Shown here piece after piece: positions 1-7,573 of a DNA stretch of 43,120 nucleotides; the stretch's first letter is position 1, and each line of letters opens with the position of its first letter. The position numbers and the translations under genes were made by a program. Source of the DNA: Kutzneria sp. 744 (GTDB lineage Bacteria > Actinomycetota > Actinomycetes > Mycobacteriales > Pseudonocardiaceae); NCBI RefSeq assembly GCF_000568255.1, contig NZ_KK037166.1, forward strand, positions 6,362,182 through 6,405,301, given 5' to 3'. The notes under the pieces were generated by a model, which did no database searches, was not told the origin of the DNA, and was given only the letters and a program-made list of their open reading frames with translations.

Positions 1-1
1 C

Positions 2-652
2 CGCCCGGCCGGCGCGTTGCTGACCAACGCCACCGAGGCCAGCGCCGTGCACCAGGTGGTGAACGCGGCCAGGCTGGGCACGTTCGGCACCGCCTTCACC
101 CGGGTCCTGCTGGCCGGCCACTCCTACGGCTCCGTCGTCGCCTGGTACGAGGCCGCCACCTACGCCGACGTCGACGCCCTGCTGATCACCGGCATGGCCC
201 ACGAGGTGCGGCCCGCCGCCGCGGTCCCGGTCACCACCTCACTGGTCCCGGCGTCGCTCGATCCCACCTACCTGACGACCCGCCCCGGCACCCGCGCGGT
301 GTTCTGGCACGGCCCGCACGACGACCCCGCGGTCATCGCCGCCGACGAGGCGGCCAAGGACACCGTCACCACGTCCGAGCTGGCCGACACCCTTGTCGCG
401 CAAGGCTCCTCGATCACCGACGACATCGCGGTGCCGGTGTTGGTCGCCGAGGGCCAGCAGGATCTCGCCTATGCCGCCGCCCTACACACCGAAGCCGCGC
501 ACTACCCCAAGGCGCCGTGCGTCGACACGTACGAGCTGCCCGACGCCGGCCATGACCTCAACCTCGCGCCACACGCCCAGGACTGGTTCGCCCGGGCCGT
601 CCAGTGGGCCGACCGCGTCCTGGGCACCACAGGCGCCCCACCGCACTGCTAG
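2..652 (+). CDS. alpha/beta-hydrolase family protein (5' end outside window)
   Basis: The reading frame is open from base 2 and ends in TAG at 650-652. The visible part is the core of an alpha/beta-hydrolase. It has a nucleophile elbow GHSYGS about 40 residues into the visible part, an acidic residue in EGQQD, and a late His in DAGHDLN, which would complete a Ser-Asp/Glu-His triad. In this family the elbow usually lies about 90-110 residues from the start, so the true start is upstream of the window and the TTG at 17 is not a credible start. The substrate cannot be told. The stop codon overlaps the frame-corrected end of the convergent GGDEF-EAL gene by about 4 bases, and no terminator fits between them. 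Family confidence is high; a specific function is unknown. Confidence 0.8.
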   Translation, partial: RPAGALLTNATEASAVHQVVNAARLGTFGTAFTRVLLAGHSYGSVVAWYEAATYADVDALLITGMAHEVRPAAAVPVTTSLVPASLDPTYLTTRPGTRAVFWHGPHDDPAVIAADEAAKDTVTTSELADTLVAQGSSITDDIAVPVLVAEGQQDLAYAAALHTEAAHYPKAPCVDTYELPDAGHDLNLAPHAQDWFARAVQWADRVLGTTGAPPHC

Positions 653-2704
653 CTGAAGTAGCGCCCAGCGCCGATGTCGCAGCCCAGTTCACGCCACCAG
701 CCGGCCTGCTCCTCCGAGGCGATGCCGTTCACGGCCACGGTGACCCCGGACTCGTGGGCCAGATCCACCAGCTGCGTCAGCGAGCGCTGAACGACGGCGC
801 CGGGACCCCTCGGGCCGCGCCTGCCGCTCCACCAGCCAGCGGGCGATCCGCACCGACCGGAATTCCAGGTCCTCCAGGTACGAGAGGTCCTGCATGCCGA
901 CGCCGAACTCCTCGACCACCACGCCGATGCCGTTCTCGGCCAGGAAGCCGACGTTGTCGGCGGCGGCCCCGCCGAGGGAACCGGCCGGCAGGCCCAGCCG
1001 CAGCCGTGACGCCGGCAGCCCGCTGTGGCCCAGCTCGCCGAGCACCCGGGCGACCAACTCCTCGTCGTTGGCCAGGCACATCGGCAGGCTGATCTCCACC
1101 GGCGTCTCGCTGCCCAGCCCCGCGCCCTGCTCGCAGGCGCTGCGCAGCAGCCAGCTGCCCAGCGGCAGCATCATCCCGGTCTGCTCGGCCAGGTCCACGC
1201 ACTGCCAGTGGTCGACCACGCCGTGGCCGGGCCGGTCCCACCGGAGTCGAGCCTGCACGGAATGCGTGCGGCCGGTGGCCAGCCGGACCTGGCGGTCGAA
1301 CACCAGCCGCACCTCGCCGGTCTCCCACGCGCCGGGCAGCGCCGCGGCCATGGCCGAGCGGTCCTGGTCCTCGGCGTCGAGACGGGCGTCGTGCAGCTCC
1401 CACGGCGTGCCCTTGCGGCGGGCCCGGCGCAGCGTGAGGTCGGCGGTCTGGAACACGTCCTCCATCGACATGCCGGCCGGTGGCCGGTGCACCACGCCGA
1501 TGGTCGCCGAGGCGGCGACACCCTGCCCGCCGGCCAGGTAGACCGGCTCGGCCAGCTCTTCGTTGATGCGCTCGACGATCGCCGTGACGCCGGGCGTGGC
1601 CGGCGTGTTCTCCACCAGCACGGCGAACTCGTCATGGCCGATGCGCGCGATCATGGCCCGCTCGCCCAGGAACACCGTGCGCAGGCGGTCGGCGACGCTG
1701 CACAGCACCTGCTCCCCGGCGCGGCTGCCGAGCCCGTCGGTGATCACCGAGAAGGCGTCCAGGTCGAGCTGGTACAGCGTGGTGCCGGTGCCCTGGTCGA
1801 CCTGGTTGAGCACGGCCTCCAGCCGGGTGCTCAGGTACTGGCGGTTGGGCAGCCCGGTCAGCACGTCGTGCAGCGACTGGTGTTTGAGCTGGTTCTGCAG
1901 CAGCTGGAGCTCGGAGTCGTCGTCGAGGATGACGACCAGCTCCCGCCCGCCGCGGACCGGCGCGATCGACAGCAGCGGCTGAACGGCCTCCTCGCCGGAG
2001 AACAACACGGTGCGGCGGTGCCGGATCCGTTCCACGCGGCCGTCGGTGAGCTCGGTGCAGGCAGTGCGGATGCGGGTCGCCTCGGGCGGCGGCATGAGGT
2101 CGAACAGCGTCCGCTCGGACAGCTCCGTCTCGCTGACGTCGAGGATCGCGCGCAGCGACTCGTTGCTGCGCAGGAAGCGGCCGGCGTGGTCGACGACGCC
2201 GATGCCGCTGGCCGAGGCGCCGCAGACCTCGTCGAACCGGGCCAGCGCCGCCAGCAGGCTCTGCTGGGTCTCGTTGGCCGCGCTGAACAGCGCCTTGGTC
2301 AGGTTCTGCTGCTGCTCGTAGATCGACTGCTTGGTGGCGTCGGCGTAGCCTGCGGCCAGCGCGCCCAGCACGGTCACGATGCGCTCGGTCACCTGCCGGC
2401 GGCCCCTCAGCTCGGGGTGCAGGAGCAGCCCGCCGCCGAGCACCTCGACGGTGCTGGGCAGGCTGTCCTCGCTGACGCAGTTGAGGGCGACCAGCTGCCG
2501 CCCGACGCGGGCCGCGGCCGCGGTGTCCAGCGGCTCCGCCTCGGCCGCCCGGACCAGTTGGTCGAGCATCGTGCCGAAGCGCTCCTCGGCCTCGCCGTGC
2601 GAGAGCGGCAGGTAGTTGGACTGCGAGACCAGATAGGCCCACTTCTTGGTGAGCCGGGTCCGCTCGCGCGACCCGATCGGTTGACGAGGCTGCGGGACGC
2701 TCAT
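649..2704 (-). CDS. PAS-like/GGDEF/EAL protein with degenerate catalytic motifs; C-terminus frameshifted
   Basis: ATG at 2704 (MSVPQPRQ) is preferred over an upstream start that adds only an Arg-rich stub. The order is a helical N-terminus, a PAS-like segment (about residues 165-260), a GGDEF domain (LTGLPNR near 285, RIGHDEF near 357) and an EAL-like domain (about 460-670). GGDEF reads GHDEF. In the EAL half the EAL Glu is replaced (QARLR for EALLR), DDFGTG reads EEFGVG and the KID motif reads RIA, so c-di-GMP synthesis or hydrolysis is doubtful; a c-di-GMP-sensing or purely regulatory role is inferred. The open frame as read stops at 689 with an Arg/Gly-rich nonsense tail. Removing one C from the CCCC run at 806-809 restores a typical EAL ending (SLTQLVDLAHESG, then GWWRELGCDIGAG, then RYFS) that stops at 649-651. 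No membrane segments are visible. Confidence 0.8.
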
Positions 2705-2838
2705 GCCGATCGGCCTGCGCCTGCGCCGCCCCAAGAAGTGTCACAGTTGTGGACTACCGACAGCACTCGGGTTCACCTCGCCGTTGCCATGCCCGCGGTG
2801 GCGGAAGCGTACCGGCCGGTTGAACCCGTCCATGACCG

Positions 2839-2876
2839 CTCGGCCTTGTTCACTCGAACGAGCGAACAAGGCCGAG
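2839..2876 (-). terminator. Strong hairpin terminator downstream of the SRPBCC gene
   Basis: Perfect 13-bp arms (CTCGGCCTTGTTC and GAACAAGGCCGAG) enclose an inner CTCG-AA-CGAG stem. The hairpin lies 15 bp past the stop of the minus-strand SRPBCC gene. There is no clear U-tract, as is common in actinobacteria. Confidence 0.75.
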
Positions 2877-2891
2877 GGGGACCCACGCAGA

Positions 2892-3335
2892 CTAGCTGCG
2901 AACGGTTGCAGCCAGCTTGTCCAGCGTCGCAGTGTGAATACGGCGCAGTCCGAGCGGCGCGAAGGTGCCCTCGAAGAAGCCGGCCACCCCGCCCGCGCCC
3001 TGCCACGTCGTCTGCACGTGCACGGCGCTGGACCCCTCGCCCTGCGGCTTGACCGTCCAGGTCGTCACCATGGTCGAGTTGGCGTCGGACTCCACCAGCG
3101 TGCCCGGCGCGGGCTCGCTGACCTCCAGCAGGCAGTCCCGCACCCGCTTCTTGGTGGCCTGGAGCTTCCAGTGCACCCTGGTGCCGGCGCCCGTGCCGCC
3201 GGCCAGCACCTCGTACTCGCTGTAGTTCTCGGGCAGGATCCCCGCCCGGGTGCCGGCGTAGTCCGCCAGCGCCGCGTAGACCGCGTCCGAGGGCTTGTCG
3301 ATGACCCGCTCGGCGGTTGCCTTCACCTCTGCCAT
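2892..3335 (-). CDS. SRPBCC/START-like domain protein
   Basis: About 147 residues starting at MAEVKATAERVID; an earlier in-frame ATG would add a 21-residue Pro/Ala stub that does not look like part of the fold. The pattern fits the SRPBCC (polyketide cyclase/Bet v 1-like) fold: beta1 with VKATAERVIDKPSDAVYAAL, then LPENYSEYEVLAGG, a central HWKL strand, and a long C-terminal helix (LRRIHTATLDKLAA). Such proteins bind hydrophobic ligands in a central cavity, but no catalytic residues can be assigned. It is transcribed away from the SARP gene. It could be a generic lipid- or polyketide-binding protein; a link with the PKS operon is possible only by proximity. Confidence 0.75.
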   Translation of the reverse strand: MAEVKATAERVIDKPSDAVYAALADYAGTRAGILPENYSEYEVLAGGTGAGTRVHWKLQATKKRVRDCLLEVSEPAPGTLVESDANSTMVTTWTVKPQGEGSSAVHVQTTWQGAGGVAGFFEGTFAPLGLRRIHTATLDKLAATVRS

Positions 3336-3569
3336 GGGTCCGATTCTCGCAGCGTCCCCCGGGGCGGGCGCGCTCGCCCGGCCGTGAACATCGATCAACG
3401 AGATGCGTCACACAGGTCACGTTCGGTAAAACCGCAGTCACAATGGACCCGGTCGATGCCATCGGACGGGCACAGTGCGTGACTGTGTGTTCACTCGTGC
3501 TGGACGCGACCGCGACGGCGCGATAGGAACTGCGCACTGGCAGACAACCTCTGGCGGGAGGTGGCGCAC
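3336..3569. promoter_or_regulatory. Divergent promoter region between SRPBCC and SARP genes
   Basis: This 234-bp region carries three GTCAC motifs at 3407, 3416 and 3437 and an inverted repeat CACAGT-GCGTG-ACTGTG at 3471-3487. They may be operator elements for the regulator. No confident -35/-10 pair was found. A purine-rich GGCGGGAGG ends just before the SARP ATG at 3570. Confidence 0.35.
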
Positions 3570-5414
3570 ATGCAGATCCGGGTGCTCGGGCAGTTCGAGG
3601 TGACCCGCGGCGAGGAGCGCATCACCCCCTCGCAGCCGAAACTGCGCCAGCTGTTCGCCCTGCTCGCCCTCAACACCAACACCGTGGTGCGGGTCGAGCA
3701 GCTCATCGAGGAGGTCTGGGGCTCCGAGCCGCCGACCAAGGCGATGGGCACCCTCCAGACCTATATGTCACATCTGCGCCGCCTGCTGGCCGCCGACGAC
3801 TCCACGGTCTCGGTCCTGCACACCAGGCACGTCGGCTATGCCCTCACGCTGCCGGAACAGGACGTGGACGCCGGTCGGTTCGGACGGCTGGTCGCACGTG
3901 GACGGTCCGAGCTGGACAGCGGGCACATCGAGTCGGCGGCCGAGACGCTGCGCGCGGCGCTGGCGGTGTGGCGCGGCTCCGCGCTCAGTGACGTCGACGC
4001 CGGTCCGGTGCTGGGGCACCACATCCGTAGCCTGGAGGAGACCAAGGTCGGCGTGATCGACCAGCGCATGGAGGTCGAGCTCATGCTCGGCCACCACCAC
4101 GAGGTCATCAACGACCTGAGCACGCTGGTCCGCGACTATCCGGCGCACGAGGGCCTGCACGTCAAGCTGATGATGGCCCTGCACCTGCTCGGCCGGCGCT
4201 CCGAGGCGCTGCACGTCTTCCAACGCATCCGATCCACGCTCGTCGACGATCTCGGGCTGGAGCCGGGGCAGCAGCTCCAGCAGGTCCACCGGGGCCTGCT
4301 GGTCGGCAATCCCCAGCTCGACGCGTTGACGCCGACCGGCGCCATCCGAACCGGGAGTTGGGTGGAGCCGCCGGCGCAGCTGCCGGCCGACCTGCCGGTC
4401 TTCGTCGGCCGGACGGTGGAGCTGGCGGCGGCGGAGAGCCAGCTGCAACAGCCGGCCCGGTCCGCCCCGGCCGTGGTCTCCGTGGTCGGTCCGCCGGGCT
4501 CGGGCAAGACCGCCTTCTGCACGCACCTCGCGCACCGTGTGCGGGCCCGTTTCCCGCACGGCCAGCTGCACGCCGACCTGGCCGAGCAGACCCCGGTCGA
4601 GGCGCTCACCGGCTTCCTCCGGGCCATCCGCGGCGCGGGCGCGCAGCTGCCGGACAGCATCGAGGAGCGCAGCCACCTGCTGCGGGGCTGGACGGCCGAG
4701 CGCCGGGTGCTGATCATGATCGACAACGCCGTGAGCACGATCGAGCTGGCGCCGCTGATGCCCAGCGGCGGCGGGTGCGCGGTAATCGTCGGCTGCCGCA
4801 CGCGGCTGCCGCTGCGGGGCACCAGCCTGGCCGTCGACCTGCAGCCGCCCGCCGAGGACGAGGCGTTGGAACTGCTGGGCTCGGTGATCGGCTGGCGGCG
4901 CATGCGGGCCGAACTGCCCCAGGCCCGCAAGCTGATCCGGCTGTTCGAGGCGTCCCCGATGGCCCTGGTGGCCGCGGCCAACCGGCTGGCCATCCGTCCA
5001 CACTGGACGATCGCGGTGCTGCTGGAACGGCTGCGGCATCGCGAGGACTGGCTCGACGAGCTGGTCAACGCCCGCGTCGACCTGGTCAGCAGCATCGAGC
5101 TGAGCTGCCGGTCGCTGTCCCCGACCCACCGCGACGCCTTCTTCCGGCTGGCCGCCGCCGCGGACGAGCCGCTGACCACCCGCGGCGCGTCCGCGCTGCT
5201 GGGCTGTGACCAGCGGACCGCCGAGGCCATCCTGGAGTCGCTGGTCGAGCACCAGTTGGCCACGGTCGCGCCGGACACCTTCGGCGGCCAGTTCCACTAC
5301 CGCTTCGCCCCGCTCGTTCGGGTCGCGGCCAGCTCGCTCAGCCAGTTCGCCGCCGCCTCCGCCCCGCCGGCCGACGCGAACGACCTCTGGATCCGCCGCG
5401 CGCCTTCGGTGTAG
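3570..5414 (+). CDS. SARP/AfsR-family transcriptional regulator with NB-ARC-like domain
   Basis: ATG 3570 is chosen because GGGAGG sits about 8 bp upstream; the GTG at 3561 overlaps that ribosome site. About 614 residues. An OmpR-type winged helix (residues 1-95: IRVLGQFEVTRG, then LRQLFALLAL) and a bacterial transcriptional activation domain (about 100-245: RGSALSDV, ALHVFQRIRSTL, GLEPGQ) define a SARP. A P-loop GPPGSGKT near residue 309 and LIMIDNA (Walker B-like) mark an NB-ARC-type STAND ATPase domain. No TPR array follows, so the protein is shorter than AfsR (about 990 aa). SARPs bind direct repeats near the -35 region of biosynthetic promoters and recruit RNA polymerase. It faces the PKS operon tail to tail and ends 26 bp from it, so it is a likely but unproven activator of that operon. 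Confidence 0.9.
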   Translation: MQIRVLGQFEVTRGEERITPSQPKLRQLFALLALNTNTVVRVEQLIEEVWGSEPPTKAMGTLQTYMSHLRRLLAADDSTVSVLHTRHVGYALTLPEQDVDAGRFGRLVARGRSELDSGHIESAAETLRAALAVWRGSALSDVDAGPVLGHHIRSLEETKVGVIDQRMEVELMLGHHHEVINDLSTLVRDYPAHEGLHVKLMMALHLLGRRSEALHVFQRIRSTLVDDLGLEPGQQLQQVHRGLLVGNPQLDALTPTGAIRTGSWVEPPAQLPADLPVFVGRTVELAAAESQLQQPARSAPAVVSVVGPPGSGKTAFCTHLAHRVRARFPHGQLHADLAEQTPVEALTGFLRAIRGAGAQLPDSIEERSHLLRGWTAERRVLIMIDNAVSTIELAPLMPSGGGCAVIVGCRTRLPLRGTSLAVDLQPPAEDEALELLGSVIGWRRMRAELPQARKLIRLFEASPMALVAAANRLAIRPHWTIAVLLERLRHREDWLDELVNARVDLVSSIELSCRSLSPTHRDAFFRLAAAADEPLTTRGASALLGCDQRTAEAILESLVEHQLATVAPDTFGGQFHYRFAPLVRVAASSLSQFAAASAPPADANDLWIRRAPSV

Positions 5415-5440
5415 CCCAGGGGCTTCGGTGATGGCCGTGG

Positions 5441-6433
5441 TCAACTGCTCTGCCGTGACCCGGCGAACCGCACCCGCACACCGGCGCCGGCGTCGACAAC
5501 CTGTTGGGCGACAATGGGTTGGTCGTCACGGATGGGGGCGACGACCAGCGGCACGCCGTGGCTCAGCGTCTCGCAGACCGTGTTGTGTCCGGCATGGCAG
5601 ACGACCACCGCGCACTTCGGCAGCAACGCCAACTGCGGAACCCGGCGCACGTCGGTCACCTCCCCCGTCGGGTCGACGACAATGCCTTGGTAGTCCGGGA
5701 GTTCGGCCAGCGCTTCGACAGCCGTCCTGAGGAACTTCTCGCCGGCCTCGGCATTGGCTGTGCCGAGCGAGACCAGAACGACCGGCCGGCCGTCCAGCTC
5801 GGGAAACGGTGTGTCGTCGGGCCGCTGGGTGATCGACGGGCCCACGTAGACGATGTGGCCCTTGGTCGGGCCGACCAGCTCTTCCGTGCTGAACGCCAGC
5901 ACGCCGTGCGGGGAGAACCGCAGGTCGTGGGTGGCTTCCGGCGATCCGTGGCGTTCGCGGAGGCCGTTCAGCAGCTCGTCCAGCCACGCCGCCACCTTCG
6001 GCATTTCCGCCAGCGGCTGCATCAGCTCCGCCGACGTCGTGGCCGAGGTGGCGAACGGGATGCCCCGCCTTTCGGCCAGGAGCGCCCCGGCCAGCGCCTG
6101 CTGGTCCACCAGCATCGCGTCCGGTCGGAACTCCTCCACGGCCGCCTCGACCAGGGGGGCCATGCCGTCGGCGAGGGGGATGAGGAACTCCTCCCAGAGG
6201 AACTTGAGGGAGGCGAAGCCACGCAGCTCCGGCGGCCGGCCGGCGATGGCGAAGTCGGGGAGTGGGCGGTCGGAAGGGTAAAAAGCCGCACCAGAACCAA
6301 TCAGGGATGCGAATGGGGAAGTCGGACCCACCCAGCCCACTTCGTGGCCTTCCGCGGTGAGGCGCGCCGCCACCCCCACGGTCGGGTTGATGTGCCCGAC
6401 CAGCGGGGGAACGACGAACAAGATCCGGCTCAC
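5441..6433 (-). pseudogene. MGT/UGT-type glycosyltransferase, truncated and frameshifted at the 3' end
   Basis: GTG start at 6433 forms a GTGA overlap with the stop of the hydrolase gene. The N-terminus RILFVVPPLVGHINPTVG and the donor-site motif CHAGHNTVCETLSHGVPLVV are typical GT1/MGT glycosyltransferase motifs, which use nucleotide sugars to decorate lipids or polyketides. As read, the protein is 330 residues and ends RFAGSRQSS; family members have about 380-400. Adding one base near 5462 (TTCGCCGG to TTCGGCCGG) restores FGRVTAEQLTTAITEA, the usual continuation. Recognisable homology then stops at about 5415, exactly at the SARP stop codon, and the frame runs on antisense through SARP. At least the last 50 or so residues, including the C-terminal helix, are missing. 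The gene is probably nonfunctional unless the assembly is wrong here. Confidence 0.7.
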
Positions 6434-7269
6434 GCGATCAGCTCTCGCGCCTCGGCCGCCGCGTTGATCCACGGCACGTCGGTGTGGATCCCGCGCACCC
6501 ACGGGATCAGCAGCTCCCGCACCTTCCGATGGGCGTCGACCAGCACCGAGTGGTCCTGCCCGGGAATCACGACCGTCCGGCAGTGCGACAACGCCCGTTC
6601 GAGGGCGTGCGGATCCCCGCCCTGAAGTCCCTCGCCACCAAGGATGTGCAACACCGGCGTGGGCAGCGCCCGCAGGTCCTCGGCCGACATCAGCCGGCCG
6701 CTGGGCACCTCGGTGGTCATGGTGGTGGCGAACAGCTTGGCCGCGGCCTTGCGGGCCAGCTTGGCGTGGTGCGCCCCGTTCTGCGCCTCCAGGTCGAGGA
6801 ACGTCTGCTCGCTGGACAGCTGCACGACCATGTACTCCATGGCCTGCACCATGCGGTCCGACCACGGCTGCGTCGGCGGCTCGGACTCGATCGACACGAT
6901 GCTGGCCACCTGCCACGGCCGGGCGAAGGCGTGTCCGAAAGCGACAGTGCCGCCGAAGCTGTTGCCCACCAGGTGAACCGGGCCGCGCAGCTCCAGAACG
7001 TCCAGCAGGGCCCCGAGATCGGAGACGAAATGCTGGAACGTGTAGCCCGTGTCGGGGCCGCCGCTGCGACCGTGGCCGCGCAGGTCGTAGGCCAGCACGT
7101 TGATCCCGGCCGAGGCGACCGGCGCGGCCAGCGTCAGGTAGAAGCTGGCCAGGCTGTCGGTGCCGAGGCCGTGGATGAACACCACCGTCGGCGCCGTCGC
7201 CGGGTCGACGCCCTTGGCCGGCATCCGCTGGTAGTGCGTGTCGATGCCGTTGGCCAGGATCTTGCCCAC
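6430..7269 (-). CDS. alpha/beta-hydrolase (putative thioesterase or acyl-releasing enzyme of the PKS operon)
   Basis: A 279-residue alpha/beta-hydrolase: oxyanion-hole region VVFIHGLGTDS, LAYDLRGHGRSG, nucleophile elbow GNSFGG (Ser about 100-110), and a C-terminal PGQDHSVLV supplying His. GTG start at 7269 lies 1 bp after the ACP stop, with GGGAGG about 8 bp upstream. Its stop overlaps the next GTG by 4 bp, so translation is coupled with both neighbours. No signal peptide is seen, so it is cytoplasmic. By position it most likely releases or edits the acyl chain made by the Pfa-like PKS. That is inference; esterase or hydrolase action on another intermediate is equally possible. Length and motifs look intact. 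Confidence 0.85.
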   Translation of the reverse strand: MGKILANGIDTHYQRMPAKGVDPATAPTVVFIHGLGTDSLASFYLTLAAPVASAGINVLAYDLRGHGRSGGPDTGYTFQHFVSDLGALLDVLELRGPVHLVGNSFGGTVAFGHAFARPWQVASIVSIESEPPTQPWSDRMVQAMEYMVVQLSSEQTFLDLEAQNGAHHAKLARKAAAKLFATTMTTEVPSGRLMSAEDLRALPTPVLHILGGEGLQGGDPHALERALSHCRTVVIPGQDHSVLVDAHRKVRELLIPWVRGIHTDVPWINAAAEARELIA

Positions 7270-7270
7270 A

Positions 7271-7573
7271 TCAGCCTCCCGCGCGGGCCAGCGCCCCGGA
7301 CACGAAGTCGACCAGGTCGCCGACCTTGAGCGCGATGACCTCGTCGAGGTCCTTGTCGGCCAGGAACTCGGCCAGGTTCACCGGCTCGCCCCAGCGCTCG
7401 GAGATCAGCGCGGTCAGCGTGACCAGGTCGATGCTCTCCAGCTCCAGGTCCTCGTTGAAGGAGCTCTGCTCGGTGATCTCCGCGTCGTCCACGCCGAGTT
7501 CGGCGAGCACCGTGCGCAGCATGTCGGCGATCTCGGTGAAGACGACGTCGCGGGACGCCTCGGTGGTGGTCAT
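7271..7573 (-). CDS. Free-standing acyl carrier protein
   Basis: ATG 7573 overlaps the stop of the upstream PKS subunit (ATGA). The 100-residue protein has the four-helix ACP pattern. The phosphopantetheine site reads ELESIDLVTL, where the usual DSL is replaced by ESI, with Ser in place for 4'-phosphopantetheinylation. A second helix LISERWGEPVNLAEF and a C-terminal helix LVDFVSGALARAGG follow. It would carry an extender or the finished acyl chain, or serve for starter loading or hand-off to the hydrolase or glycosyltransferase. The PPTase domain fused to the neighbouring PKS could modify it. Confidence 0.85.
   Translation of the reverse strand: MTTTEASRDVVFTEIADMLRTVLAELGVDDAEITEQSSFNEDLELESIDLVTLTALISERWGEPVNLAEFLADKDLDEVIALKVGDLVDFVSGALARAGG

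Noticed and set aside
1025-3052. 675-codon plus-strand frame opposite the GGDEF-EAL gene
   Set aside because: Antisense shadow with no recognisable domain; runs through two unrelated genes.
3768-5444. 558-codon minus-strand frame opposite SARP
   Set aside because: Only its first few residues (VTAEQLTTAI region) are meaningful, as the out-of-frame glycosyltransferase tail; the rest is antisense of SARP.
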